From assembly GCA_963779805.1 (NCBI GenBank), contig CAVZZN010000012.1:248001-312000 (forward strand): DNA of 64,000 bases, in the 5' to 3' direction. A program made the translations under genes and the position numbers. This DNA comes from CAIWHR01 sp963779805. Lineage in GTDB: Bacteria > Pseudomonadota > Gammaproteobacteria > Burkholderiales > Casimicrobiaceae. The notes beneath the pieces were generated by a model. It did not search any database. It was not told where the DNA came from and was given only the letters and a program-made list of their open reading frames with translations. Below are positions 20,074 through 30,148 of the stretch, one piece after another (positions within the stretch are counted from its first letter, which is position 1; every line of letters begins with the position of its first letter).

Positions 20074-21097
20074 CCGATACCGCCACGCCATCGGGTACGG
20101 GCGCTGCACCGGTCGACGCGCCGGGCGCGACGGTGCCGGGCGCGCTTCGAGCGCCAACGCTGCCGGCGTCAAGCACAAGGGCGAGGCCAAGACGGCGCGC
20201 ATCCCGATCAAGGTGGTCGCGGCGGAGCGCCTGCGCAAGCCGGAATGGATCCGCGTGCGCGCGCCCTCGTCGCCGCGCTTCAACGAGGTCAAGGCGATCC
20301 TGCGCGAGCACAACCTGCATACCGTGTGCGAGGAAGCGTCGTGCCCGAACATCGGCGAGTGCTTCAGCCACGGCACCGCCACGTTCATGATCATGGGCGA
20401 CATCTGCACGCGGCGTTGCCCGTTCTGCGACGTCGGCCACGGCCGTCCGCTGCCCCTCGACGCGCAGGAGCCCGACAACCTCGCGCGCACGATCGCGGCG
20501 ATGCGCCTCAAGTACGTGGTGATCACCAGCGTGGATCGCGACGACCTGCGCGATGGCGGCGCGCAGCATTTCGTGGCCTGCATCCGCGCGGTGCGCGAGC
20601 ATTCGCCTTCGACGCAGATCGAGGTGCTGGTGCCGGACTTTCGCGGCCGCATGGACCGCGCGCTCGCGATCCTCGGCGAGGCCCCGCCGGACGTCATGAA
20701 TCACAACCTCGAGACCGTGCCGCGGCTCTACAGGCAGGCGCGGCCGGGCTCCGATTACGCGCACTCGCTCGCGCTGCTGCGCGAGTTCAAGGCGCGCTTC
20801 CCGCATCTTCCGACCAAGTCGGGCCTGATGGTGGGCCTGGGCGAGACCGACGACGAGATCCTCGCGGTGATGCGCGACATGCGTGCGCACGACATCGACA
20901 TGCTCACCATCGGCCAGTACCTGCAGCCGAGCGCCGGGCACCTGCCCGTGCTGCGCTACGTGCATCCGGATACGTTCGCGATGTTCGAGCGCGAGGCTTA
21001 CGCGATGGGCTTCCGGCACGCCGCGGTAGGTGCGCTGGTGCGCTCGTCGTATCACGCCGACGCGCAGGCCGCGGGCGCGGGGGTCGGCGAGCCCTGA
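20070..21097 (+). CDS. lipA: Lipoyl synthase, frameshift in N-terminal tail
   Basis: A radical SAM enzyme that inserts two sulphurs into protein-bound octanoyl groups. It has the LipA-specific cysteines CEEASCPNIGEC and the radical SAM motif CTRRCPFC, plus the C-terminal RSSYHAD with its conserved serine. The body is open from about 20150 to 21097. The best start is GTG at 20070 overlapping the lipB stop; its frame joins the body only if a base is lost (or two gained) near 20147, unlike the +1 shifts elsewhere. The tail KGEAKTARIPIKV is typical of betaproteobacterial LipA. It makes lipoate for GcvH and for 2-oxoacid dehydrogenases. Confidence 0.92.
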
Positions 21098-21164
21098 TCC
21101 GATCCGGGGCGCGTCACCGCGGGATGATGTCAGAGGCAACCCCAGCGGTCACGGCGCGCCGAGG

Positions 21165-22462
21165 TTAGCGTGCGGCGACCGAATCGCCGACGCGAAACGG
21201 CGGCCTGGCGTTGCGCGGCCAAAGCACCCAGATCTGCCCTTCCTGCTTCATGCGGCCCGCCTCGCGTCCGGCGTCGCCGCCGAAGCCCCAGAAGAAGTCC
21301 GCGCGCACCGCACCGCGAATCGCGCCGCCCGTGTCCTGCGCCATCAGCAGGCGCTGCAGCGGCTGCGCGGTCGAGGGATACGTGGTGGCGAGCCAGATCG
21401 GCGCACCCAGCGGGATCGCGCGCGTGTCCACCGCGGCCGTGCGGCGTGCGAGCAGCGGGACGCCCAGGCTGCCGATCGGGCCGTCGATCCTCGCTTCGAG
21501 CGTGCCCGGCGCCGGGCTCGGCACTTCGCGAAAGAACACGTAGCTCGGGTTCGCGTTCATGAACTCGGGCAGCTTGTCGGGATTGCGCCGGCCCCATTCG
21601 CGGATGTTCTGCATCGACGTGCGCTCGATCGGCATCTCGCCGCGGTCGGCGAGCACGCGCCCGATCGAACGATAGGGTTGCCCGTTCTGGTCGGCATAGC
21701 CCACGCGCACGACGCTGCCGTCGGCGAGCTGGATGCGCCCCGACCCCTGGATCTGCAGGAAGAACGCCTCGACCGGATCGTCGACGTAGACGAGCTCGTG
21801 GCCCGCAACGGGCGCCTTGCCCGCCTCGATGTCCTCGCGCGCCCAGTACGGGACCACGCGCTTGCCCACGACCCGACCGCGCAGGCGCTTGCCCTTGAGC
21901 TCCGGGTACAGCGAGACGAGATCGATGGTCAGCAGATCGTCCGGTGGCGAATACAGCGGCACGCCGAAGCGCGCATCGCGCGTGCGGCTTCCCGAGAGGA
22001 GCGGCTCGTAGTAGCCGGTGACGAGCCCCGTCGCCTGCCCGTCCTGGGACAGCACCGCGTATGGGCTAAAATGACTCTCGAAAAACGCGCGCACGCTTTG
22101 CGCATTGCTCGCGTCGACAGCGCTCGCGGCGGTGCATGGCTCGCGCCATGCGCTTGCCGATCCCGGCGCCGGACGCGGGCCGTCCGCGCCGTTGCCGTTG
22201 GTGCCGTTGGCGGCGGCATTGGCGAGCAGCTTGTCGCAGCCCACCAGGAAGGCGGGCCACGCTTGCTCCAGCGCGTCCTCGCGCCAGCCCGGGCAGCGCA
22301 TCGAAGCTCACGAGCCGGTACTGCGCGGGAAGCGATGGCGGCGGTGCAGGCGCCGGCACGGGTGCAGGCTTGGGCGCGGGTGCCGGCGCAAGTCCCGCGC
22401 AACCCGCGACGAGCAGCGCACCCGCGATGCACACGACATGCGATGCGCGCCGCGCGAGCCAC
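21165..22462 (-). CDS. mltA: Membrane-bound lytic murein transglycosylase A, frameshifted
   Basis: MltA cleaves peptidoglycan glycan strands from the inner face of the outer membrane. Typical motifs are GLVTGYYEPLLSGSRT, ELVYVDDPVEAFFLQIQGSGRI, YADQNGQPYRSIGR and LMAQDTGGAIRGAVRADFFWG; the catalytic aspartate lies in AQDTGGAI. An upstream segment in another frame carries a lipobox (IAGALLVAGC) and a Pro/Ala linker, showing a lipoprotein; one extra G near 22290 separates the two. The exact start is unclear: no good ATG precedes the lipobox apart from 22560, which would overlap a plus-strand small gene; GTG at 22462 with a further shift is another possibility. Convergent with lipA. Confidence 0.85.
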
Positions 22463-22507
22463 GGCAGCGCAGCGCGAACCGGACAGGCCGAAAGCCGAGG
22501 GGCTGCG

Positions 22508-22648
22508 ATGGTGTGGATCTTCCTGGAAGCGGGGCTGGCGCTCGTGCTGGCGGTGCTCATCGTGTGGTGGACGATGCCGTCGCGCAGGCGCAGGCGTCCG
22601 GACGACGATCGCCGGCAGGGCGGTGGCCCGGGAACGGACGGCGCGTGA
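22508..22648 (+). CDS. Small single-pass membrane protein (46 aa)
   Basis: An open frame coding for 46 residues: MVWIFLEAGLALVLAVLIVW gives one membrane helix, followed by a basic, Arg/Asp/Gly-rich tail. It lies divergent from mltA and ends 21 bp before the convergent apaG. Tiny genes of this design are common beside mltA in related bacteria as far as I recall, but there is no functional evidence. Confidence 0.55.
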   Translation: MVWIFLEAGLALVLAVLIVWWTMPSRRRRRPDDDRRQGGGPGTDGA

Positions 22649-22669
22649 AATGCGGTGCGCTGCGCAACC

Positions 22670-23068
22670 TCAGTGCAGCACGCGCGGTACGGAAAGCGTG
22701 AACGGCGGAATCGGGACCTCGAACGGGTGTCCGTCCTCGGCGACCATCTGATACGCGCCTTGCATCGTGCCCATCGCGGTGGCGAGGGTGGCGCCGCTCG
22801 TGTACTCGAACGTCTCGCCCGGCTGCAGCAGCGGCTGCTGGCCCACGACGCCGAGACCGCGGACTTCCTGCACGTTGTGCTCCGCGTCGGTGATCGTCCA
22901 GCGCCGGCTGATGAGCTGCGCGGGGACGGTGCCCGTGTTGGCAAGCGTGATCGTGTACGCGAACACGTACTGGTTGCGCCCCGGCTCGGAGCGCTCCTCC
23001 AGATAGGCGCTCTTCACGCGTACACTGACCTGGTATTTCTGCGGCTCGCCCGCCAGCACTTCGTCCAT
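22670..23068 (-). CDS. apaG: ApaG family protein
   Basis: A 132-aa ApaG-domain protein (fibronectin-III-like fold), linked in enterobacteria to Co2+ resistance and Mg2+ efflux, with no settled mechanism. Family motifs: YVFAYTITLANTGTVPAQLISRRW, VQEVRGLGVVGQQPLLQPGE, FEYTSG and MQGAYQMV. It is divergent from rpe with only 38 bp between the starts; a perfect -10 box lies in that gap. Confidence 0.95.
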   Translation of the reverse strand: MDEVLAGEPQKYQVSVRVKSAYLEERSEPGRNQYVFAYTITLANTGTVPAQLISRRWTITDAEHNVQEVRGLGVVGQQPLLQPGETFEYTSGATLATAMGTMQGAYQMVAEDGHPFEVPIPPFTLSVPRVLH

Positions 23069-23097
23069 CGTCGCTCGCCTGCATCGCTCGTCGAGGA

Positions 23098-23103
23098 ATT
23101 ATA
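23098..23103 (-). promoter_or_regulatory. -10 box for apaG
   Basis: Minus-strand TATAAT 30 bp upstream of the apaG start, within the 38-bp divergent gap. The same A/T patch follows the GAGGA ribosome site of rpe on the other strand. Confidence 0.45.
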
Positions 23104-23106
23104 ACC

Positions 23107-23796
23107 ATGCTTCCCTTTCGAATCGCGCCTTCGCTCCTGTCCGCCGATTTTGCGCGCCTGGGCGAGGACGTGCGCGCCGTCGTGGCCGCCGGCGCGGATC
23201 TCGTCCACTTCGACGTGATGGACAATCACTACGTGCCGAACCTCACGATCGGTCCGCTCGTGTGCGAAGCGATCCGGCCGTACTCGACGGTGCCGATCGA
23301 CGTCCATCTCATGGTGAAGCCGGTGGATCGCATCGTTCCCGACTTCGCACGCGCCGGCGCGTCGATCATCAGCTTCCATCCCGAAGCGAGCGAGCACGTC
23401 GATCGCACGATCGGCCTCATCCACGACAGCGGCTGCAAGGCCGGACTCGTGCTCAACCCCGCAACGCCGCTCAACTGGCTCGATCACACCCTCGCATCGC
23501 TCGACCTCGTGCTCGTGATGTCGGTGAACCCGGGTTTCGGCGGGCAGTCGTTCATTCCCGGCGCGCTCGCCAAGCTCGCGGCGGTGCGCGCGCGCATCGA
23601 TGCGCTGCAGCGCGACACCGGGCGCGAGATCATGCTCGAGGTCGACGGCGGCGTGAAGATCGACAACATCGCGGCGATCGCGCGGGCGGGCGCGGACACG
23701 TTCGTCGCCGGCTCGGCGATCTTCGGCACGAAGGACTACGTCGCCACGATCGAGCGCATGCGCGGCGAGCTCCGGCAGGCGCGGCCATCGGCATGA
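23107..23796 (+). CDS. rpe: Ribulose-phosphate 3-epimerase
   Basis: A 229-aa TIM-barrel enzyme of the pentose phosphate pathway interconverting ribulose 5-phosphate and xylulose 5-phosphate. Metal and catalytic motifs are SADFARLG, HFDVMDNHYVPNLTIG, VHLMVKP, SFHPEA, MSVNPGFGGQSFIP and LEVDGGVK. It overlaps gph by ATGA, the usual order before trpE in this group. Confidence 0.97.
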   Translation: MLPFRIAPSLLSADFARLGEDVRAVVAAGADLVHFDVMDNHYVPNLTIGPLVCEAIRPYSTVPIDVHLMVKPVDRIVPDFARAGASIISFHPEASEHVDRTIGLIHDSGCKAGLVLNPATPLNWLDHTLASLDLVLVMSVNPGFGGQSFIPGALAKLAAVRARIDALQRDTGREIMLEVDGGVKIDNIAAIARAGADTFVAGSAIFGTKDYVATIERMRGELRQARPSA

Positions 23797-24536
23797 ATCC
23801 GGCGCGCACGGGCGCGAGCGACAGGGGCGACGCGACGGGACTGCGGGTGTTCGAGGTCGGCGGCGTCGCATTCGATCTCGACGGCACGCTCCTCGACACC
23901 GTGCACGATCTCGCTGCGGCGGTGAACGCGCTCTTGACGGAGCGCGGGCACGCACCGCTGCCCAAGGATCACATCCGCGCGCTGGTCGGCAAGGGCATGG
24001 CGAACCTGGTGCGCCGCGCGCTCGCCGCCGCGCACGGCGTCGCGCCGGAGAGGATCGCGGACGACGAGGTCGAGGCCGCGCTCGCGATCTACCAGGCGCG
24101 CTATCACGCCCTGCTCGGACGCGAGACGGCGATCTACGACGGCGTCGAGGATGGGCTTGCGCGCATGAAGGCGATGGGCCTGCCGCTCGCGGTCGTCACG
24201 AACAAGGCGTCGCGCTTCGTGCGCCCGCATCTCGAGCAGGCGGGCATCGCGGACTATTTCTCGCTGGTGCTCGGGGCGGAGGACCTGCCGTTCAGGAAGC
24301 CGCATCCGGGGCCCCTGCTGCACGTCGCGCGCGAATTCGGGATCGCCCCGTCGCAGCTGCTGATGGTCGGCGACTCCGTGAACGACGCCCAGGCGGCACG
24401 CGCGGCCGGCTGTCCGGTGCTCGTCGTGCCGTACGGCTACAACGAGGGTAGTCCGGTGGCGGAACTCGACGCGGATGGTATAGTGCCAACGCTCGCGGCC
24501 GTGGCCGACCGCGTGCGCCCGATCCCGAAGTCATGA
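23793..24536 (+). CDS. gph: Phosphoglycolate phosphatase
   Basis: A 247-aa haloacid-dehalogenase-fold phosphatase that removes 2-phosphoglycolate. Motif I is FDLDGTLLDT, motif II VVTNKASR, and motif III/IV FRKPHPGPLLH and MVGDSVNDAQAA. The ATG at 23793 overlaps the rpe stop, and its own stop overlaps the start of a short Trp-rich leader frame. The N-terminal 25 residues before VFEVGGVAFDLDG are longer than usual. Confidence 0.93.
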   Translation: MNPARTGASDRGDATGLRVFEVGGVAFDLDGTLLDTVHDLAAAVNALLTERGHAPLPKDHIRALVGKGMANLVRRALAAAHGVAPERIADDEVEAALAIYQARYHALLGRETAIYDGVEDGLARMKAMGLPLAVVTNKASRFVRPHLEQAGIADYFSLVLGAEDLPFRKPHPGPLLHVAREFGIAPSQLLMVGDSVNDAQAARAAGCPVLVVPYGYNEGSPVAELDADGIVPTLAAVADRVRPIPKS

Positions 24537-24613
24537 GCGATCTCTTCAACCTCGACGATGCCGCCGCCCCCGCGTGGCGGCGTGCGAACGACTGGCGCCG
24601 CTGGCGTCGCTGA
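24533..24613 (+). CDS. trpL: Probable trp leader peptide (26 aa)
   Basis: A short open frame whose ATG overlaps the gph stop. It encodes 26 residues ending WRRANDWRRWRR: three tryptophan codons in the last twelve, each followed by two arginines. It lies 82 bp before the trpE start. A Trp-rich leader just before trpE is the classic sensor for ribosome-mediated attenuation. The alternative pairings downstream (see next entry) fit this idea. No experimental support; inferred from codon content, position and structure. Confidence 0.6.
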   Translation: MSDLFNLDDAAAPAWRRANDWRRWRR

Positions 24614-24651
24614 ACGTTCGCGCCTGCGCCGCGCGCTTTCCTCGCGGCGCC
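24594..24651 (+). promoter_or_regulatory. Candidate trp attenuator: mutually exclusive hairpins
   Basis: GCGCCGCG (24626-24633) can pair with CGCGGCGC (24643-24650), an 8-bp stem with a 9-nt loop. GGCGCCGC (24594-24601), which overlaps a Trp codon of the leader, can instead pair with GCGGCGCC (24644-24651). The two pairings exclude each other, and ribosome position on the Trp codons would decide between them. There is no T-tract after the stem, so control may act on trpE translation or via Rho rather than an intrinsic terminator. Confidence 0.45.
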
Positions 24652-24695
24652 ATCAGGAAATCGTTGCAGGTTGTACCGAGCAGGTCTTTCATGCC

Positions 24696-26174
24696 ATGAC
24701 TGAAGCCGAATTCCGCGCCCTCGCCGAACAGGGCTACAACCGCATCCCGCTCGTGCTCGAGACCTTCGCGGATCTCGACACCCCGCTGTCGCTCTACCTC
24801 AAGCTCGCCAACCGGCCGATGAGCTTCCTGCTCGAGTCCGTCGTGGGGGGCGAGCGCTTCGGGCGCTACTCGTTCATCGGCTTGCCCGCGAACGTGCGCA
24901 TTCGCGCCCGCAACGAGGACATCGACGTGGAGGACCGCACCGGCGTGCTCGAGCGCCACCGCGGCGACCCGCTCGCGTTCGTCGAGACCTTCATGCGGCG
25001 CTACCGGGCGGCGCCGTGGCCGGGCCTGCCGCGCTTCTGCGGCGGCCTGGCCGGCATGTTCGGCTACGACATCGTGCGCCACATCGAGCCGCGTCTCGCG
25101 GCCGGTGCGCACGCGCCCGGCGCGGGCATCGACGCCACGCCCGATCTGCTGCTGCTCCTCACCGAGGAGCTCTGCGTCGTCGACAACCTCGCGGGCAAGA
25201 TCTACCTCGTCGTGTACGTCGATCCTTCGCGCCACGATGCGTATGCGCACGGGCAGGCGCGCCTCGACGCGCTGCGCAGGCACCTGCGCGAGCCGGTCCC
25301 GTTGCCGCTGCAGACCGAGACGAAGGTCACGGAGGGCGCGAGCGAATCGGGCCGCGAGGCGTTCGAAGCCGCCGTGACGAGGGCGCGCGAGTACGTGGCC
25401 GCCGGCGACGTCATGCAGGTCGTGCTGTCGCATCGATTGCGCCGGCCCTTCACCGAGTCGCCGCTCTCGCTCTATCGCGCGCTGCGCTCGCTCAATCCGT
25501 CGCCGTACATGTTCTATTACGACTTCGGCGACTTCCACGTGGTCGGCGCCTCGCCCGAGATCCTCGTGCGCAAGGAAGGCCACACCGTCACGCTGCGTCC
25601 GATCGCGGGCACGCGCCCGCGCGGCGCCGATCGCGACGCGGACGAGCGCAACGCGACCGAGCTCCTCGCCGATCCCAAGGAGATCGCCGAGCACGTGATG
25701 CTCGTGGACCTCGGGCGCAACGACGTCGGGCGCGTCGCCGAGGTGGGATCGGTCGAGCTCACCGAGCGCATGGTGATCGAGCGCTACTCGCACGTGATGC
25801 ACATCGTGTCGAACGTGGAAGGCCGACTGAAGCCCGGGCTCTCCAGCCTCGACGTGCTGCGCGCCGCGTTTCCCGCGGGAACGGTGAGCGGGGCGCCGAA
25901 GGTGCGCGCGATGGAGATCATCGACGAGCTCGAGCCCTCGCGTCGCGGCTGCTACGCCGGCGCCGTCGGTTATCTCAGCTTCCAGGACGACATGGACACC
26001 GCCATCGCGATCCGCACCGCGGTGGTGAAGGACGGGATGCTGTACGTGCAGGCCGGCGCCGGCATCGTGCACGACTCGGTGCCGGCGTCCGAATGGCAGG
26101 AGACGCTCAACAAGGCGCGTGCCCTGATGCGTGCGGCGGACATGGTGCAGCGGGGGCTCGATGCGCCCACGTGA
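24696..26174 (+). CDS. trpE: Anthranilate synthase component I
   Basis: A 492-aa chorismate-utilising enzyme: with TrpG it converts chorismate and glutamine to anthranilate, the first step of tryptophan synthesis. The N-terminal feedback site is represented by SFLLESVVGGERFGRYSFIG (LLES motif). Catalytic motifs include IAGTRPRG, HVMLVDLGRNDVGRV, FPAGTVSGAPKVRAMEII and GYLSFQDDMDTAIAIRT. ATG at 24696 has a weak GCAGG ribosome site. It is separated from trpG by nhaA, which is unusual. Confidence 0.96.
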   Translation: MTEAEFRALAEQGYNRIPLVLETFADLDTPLSLYLKLANRPMSFLLESVVGGERFGRYSFIGLPANVRIRARNEDIDVEDRTGVLERHRGDPLAFVETFMRRYRAAPWPGLPRFCGGLAGMFGYDIVRHIEPRLAAGAHAPGAGIDATPDLLLLLTEELCVVDNLAGKIYLVVYVDPSRHDAYAHGQARLDALRRHLREPVPLPLQTETKVTEGASESGREAFEAAVTRAREYVAAGDVMQVVLSHRLRRPFTESPLSLYRALRSLNPSPYMFYYDFGDFHVVGASPEILVRKEGHTVTLRPIAGTRPRGADRDADERNATELLADPKEIAEHVMLVDLGRNDVGRVAEVGSVELTERMVIERYSHVMHIVSNVEGRLKPGLSSLDVLRAAFPAGTVSGAPKVRAMEIIDELEPSRRGCYAGAVGYLSFQDDMDTAIAIRTAVVKDGMLYVQAGAGIVHDSVPASEWQETLNKARALMRAADMVQRGLDAPT

Positions 26175-26190
26175 CACCGGGACTGACGTC

Positions 26191-27411
26191 ATGGCCGCCC
26201 TGCGCAGCGTCCACTCCGCCATCCAGCAGTTCCTGCGGCTCGAGTCCGCGGGCGGCATGCTGCTGGTCGCCGGGGCCGCGCTCGCCACCATCCTGATGAA
26301 CCTGCCCCAGGCTACGGGCTATTACGCCGCGCTGCTGCGCGTGCCGGTGACCCTCGAGGTGGGTACGTTCGGCGTGTCCAAGCCGCTGCTGCTGTGGGTG
26401 AACGACGGCCTGATGGCGATCTTCTTCTTCCTGGTCGGTCTCGAGCTCAAGCGCGAGCTCCTGGAAGGCGAGCTCGCCTCGCGGTCGCAGGCCTTGCTGC
26501 CCGCGGTCGCGGCGGTGGGCGGGATGGTCGTGCCCGCGCTCGTGTACTGGATCGCCAACGCGGGCGATCCGGTGACGATCAAGGGCTGGGCCATTCCGGC
26601 CGCCACCGACATCGCCTTCGCCGTCGGCGTGCTCACGCTGCTCGGGCCGCGCGTGCCCTCCTCGCTCAAGATCTTCCTGCTCGCGCTCGCGATCATGGAC
26701 GACCTCGGCGCGATCGTGATCATCGCGGTGTTCTACTCCGCCGACCTGTCGCAGGTGGCGCTCGGCGCCGCGGTGGTCGCGCTCGTCGCGCTGTTCGGAC
26801 TGAACCGCTACGGCGTGATGCGGCCCACGGCCTACTACATCGTCGGCGTGGGACTGTGGCTCGCGGTGCTCAAATCGGGCGTGCACGCGACCGTTGCGGG
26901 CGTGCTGTGCGCGCTGTTCGTGCCGCTGCGGCCGCATCGGCCCGAGGATCCGTCGCCGCTGCGCACGCTCGAGCACGACCTGCATCCGTGGGTCGCGTTC
27001 GGCATCCTGCCGCTCTTCGCGTTCATGAACGCGGGCATCGATTTCACCGGGCTGTCGCTGCGCAGCCTGCTCGAGCCCGTGGCGCTGGGTGTCGGCGCGG
27101 GACTGGTGATCGGCAAGCAGCTCGGCGTGTTCCTCACGGTGGTGCTGGTGGTGAAGCTCGGCCTCGCGCACAAGCCGGAGGGTGCGAGCTGGGGCCACAT
27201 CTACGGCGTCGCCATCCTGTGCGGGATCGGCTTCACCATGAGCCTGTTCATCGGCGCACTCGCCTTCGAAGCCGAAGGCGATGCGTTCGAGACGCAGGTC
27301 CGGCTCGGCGTGGTCGCGGGCTCGATCGTGTCGGCGCTCCTCGGGTATGCCGTGCTGCGCGCGCTCTCGTCCGCGGGTACCTCGAAATCCGAAGACATCG
27401 CGCCGGCCTGA
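26191..27411 (+). CDS. nhaA: Na+/H+ antiporter NhaA
   Basis: A 406-aa inner-membrane antiporter with about 12 helices that exports Na+ in exchange for H+. The ion-binding aspartate pair is present in LALAIMDDLGAIVIIAVFYS, and other signatures are WVNDGLMAIFFFLVGLELKRE, GWAIPAATDIAFAVGVL and LCGIGFTMSLFIGALAF. It starts 17 bp after trpE and ends 12 bp before trpG, in the same direction, so it is transcriptionally embedded in the trp operon. Codon use matches its neighbours. Confidence 0.95.
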   Translation: MAALRSVHSAIQQFLRLESAGGMLLVAGAALATILMNLPQATGYYAALLRVPVTLEVGTFGVSKPLLLWVNDGLMAIFFFLVGLELKRELLEGELASRSQALLPAVAAVGGMVVPALVYWIANAGDPVTIKGWAIPAATDIAFAVGVLTLLGPRVPSSLKIFLLALAIMDDLGAIVIIAVFYSADLSQVALGAAVVALVALFGLNRYGVMRPTAYYIVGVGLWLAVLKSGVHATVAGVLCALFVPLRPHRPEDPSPLRTLEHDLHPWVAFGILPLFAFMNAGIDFTGLSLRSLLEPVALGVGAGLVIGKQLGVFLTVVLVVKLGLAHKPEGASWGHIYGVAILCGIGFTMSLFIGALAFEAEGDAFETQVRLGVVAGSIVSALLGYAVLRALSSAGTSKSEDIAPA

Positions 27412-27422
27412 AGGAGCCGTCC

Positions 27423-28016
<594 letters not shown>

Positions 28017-28040
28017 GCCGCCCCACCCGAGGACAAGAAC

Positions 28041-29072
28041 ATGCCGATCACCATGCAGGAAGCATTGCAGCGCACCATCGAGCACCGCGAGATCTTCCAC
28101 GACGAGATGCTGGCGCTGATGCGCCGGATCATGAGCGGCGAAGCATCGCCCGTGATGATCGCCGCCCTCACCGTCGGGCTGCGGGTGAAGAAGGAGACCG
28201 TGGGCGAGATCGCCGCCGCCGCGCAGGTGATGCGCGAGTTCGCGACCAAGGTCGAGGTGCCCGACCGCACGAATCTCGTCGACATCGTCGGCACGGGCGG
28301 CGACTCGGCGCACACGTTCAACATCTCGACCGCGTCGATGTTCGCCGCGGCCGCGGCCGGTGCGCGCGTGGCGAAGCACGGCGGCCGCTCGGTGTCGTCG
28401 AAATCCGGCAGCGCCGACGTGCTGGAAGCGCTCGGCGCCAACATCATGCTCAAGCCCGAGCAGGTGGCCACCTGCATCGCCGAGACCGGCATCGGCTTCA
28501 TGTTCGCCCCGAGCCACCACGCGGCGATGAAGCACGCGGCGCCGGTGCGGCGCGAGCTCGGCATACGCACCATCTTCAACATCCTGGGCCCGCTCACCAA
28601 TCCGGCGGGCGCGCCGAACCAGCTCCTGGGCGTGTTCCATCCCGACCTCGTCGGCATCCAGGTGCGGGTGCTGCAGCGCCTCGGCAGCCAGCACGTGCTC
28701 GTGGTGTACGGCAAGGACGGCATGGACGAGGTCTCGCTCGGCGCGGCGACGATGATCGGCGAGCTCAAGGACGGCGAAGTGCGCGAGTACGAGATCCATC
28801 CCGAGGATTTCGGCATGCGCATGATCTCCAACCGCGGCCTCAAGGTGGCCGACGCCGCGGAGTCGAAGGAAATGCTGCTCGAGGCGCTGTCGAACGTGGA
28901 AGGCACGCCGCGCGAGATCGTGGTGCTCAACACCGGCGTGGCGCTCTATGCGGCCGACGTGGTGAGCTCGATTCCGGAAGGCATCGAGCGCTCGCGCGAA
29001 GCGATCGCGAGCGGGCGCGCGAAGCAGAAGCTCGAGCAGTTCGTCGCGCTCACCCGCAAGCTCGGCGGCTGA
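28041..29072 (+). CDS. trpD: Anthranilate phosphoribosyltransferase
   Basis: A 343-aa enzyme joining anthranilate to PRPP. The PRPP-binding GTGGDSAHTFNISTASMF and the KHGGRSVSSKSGSADVLEALG motif are intact, followed by FMFAPSHHAAMKHAAPVRRELGIRTIFN and GPLTNPAGAPNQLLGVF. It starts 24 bp after trpG and is spaced as part of the same operon. Confidence 0.97.
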   Translation: MPITMQEALQRTIEHREIFHDEMLALMRRIMSGEASPVMIAALTVGLRVKKETVGEIAAAAQVMREFATKVEVPDRTNLVDIVGTGGDSAHTFNISTASMFAAAAAGARVAKHGGRSVSSKSGSADVLEALGANIMLKPEQVATCIAETGIGFMFAPSHHAAMKHAAPVRRELGIRTIFNILGPLTNPAGAPNQLLGVFHPDLVGIQVRVLQRLGSQHVLVVYGKDGMDEVSLGAATMIGELKDGEVREYEIHPEDFGMRMISNRGLKVADAAESKEMLLEALSNVEGTPREIVVLNTGVALYAADVVSSIPEGIERSREAIASGRAKQKLEQFVALTRKLGG

Positions 29073-29137
29073 TTCGCCATGCCGGCATGCACGCGAAGGG
29101 CCGAGCGTTCGCGCGGTCGTGGACACGAAGGCCGGCC

Positions 29138-29936
29138 TTGAGCGACGTCCTCCAGCGGATCCTCGCCACGAAGGCAGAGGAGATCGCGGCCGCGAAGGCA
29201 CGGCTTTCGCGCGCCGCGCTCGAAGCACGCATCCGCGAGCGCGCCGACGTGCGGGACTTCGTGGCTGCGATGCGCTCGCGCGTCGCCGCGCGGCGGCCCG
29301 CGGTGATCGCCGAGGTGAAGAAGGCGAGCCCGAGCAAGGGCGTGCTGCGCGCCGACTTCGATCCCGCGGCGATCGGCGCTTCCTATGCGCGCGGGGGCGC
29401 AGCGTGCCTCTCGGTGCTCACCGACCGCCAGTATTTCCAGGGCGCGCCCGAGTACCTCGACGCGGCGCGCGGCGCATCGGGCCTCCCCGTGCTGCGCAAG
29501 GACTTCATCGTCGACGAATACCAGGTCGCGGAGTCGCGCGCGATCGGCGCGGATGCGGTCCTGCTGATCGTCGCGGCGCTCCCCGATGCTGCGCTGCGCG
29601 ACCTCGAGGCCTGCGCGCTTGCCCATGGCATGGCCGTGCTGGTCGAGGTGCACGACCGGGCCGAGCTCGAGCGCTCGCTCGCCCTCGCCACGCCGCTCAT
29701 CGGCATCAACAACCGCAACCTGCGCACGTTCGAGGTGAGCCTCGACACGACGCTCGAGCTGCTTGCCGCTCGTCCCGCGCGAGCGCATCGTCGTCACGGA
29801 AAGCGGAATTCTCGCCCGCGCCGATGTCGAGCGCATGGAAGCGGCCGGCGTGCACGCGTTCCTGGTCGGCGAAGCGTTCATGCGCGCGCCGGATCCGGGC
29901 ACCGCGCTCGAAGACCTGTTCGCGCTTCGCGACTAG
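29138..29936 (+). CDS. trpC: Indole-3-glycerol-phosphate synthase, one frameshift
   Basis: A TIM-barrel enzyme closing the indole ring. Motifs: VIAEVKKASPSKGVLRADFDP, CLSVLTDRQYFQG, LRKDFIVDEYQV and LIGINNRNLRTFEV; the C-terminal IVVTESGI and VGEAFMRAPDPG are in the next frame because of one extra G near 29764. The start is taken as TTG at 29138 (SDVLQRILATKAEEI, the usual N-terminus); ATG at 29087 would add 17 residues. Corrected length is about 265 residues, normal. Confidence 0.93.
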
Positions 29937-30148
29937 CGCGCCTGCCGGAGCGCTTCGCGGTGCGCCGGTCGCGCGGCTGCAGAGCCAGTGCGGGGTTGCG
30001 CGATCGAGCTCGCTGCAGGCGGGCAGCGCCGCCTGCGTTCACCGCCGCGGCCCCGGTGCTATCATGCCCTGCCGTTTTGCAGCCCGTGCGCATCGCACGG
30101 CGCGTCCCGCAACGGCATCGATTCGCAGCAACGCCGTCGGGGAGCGCC

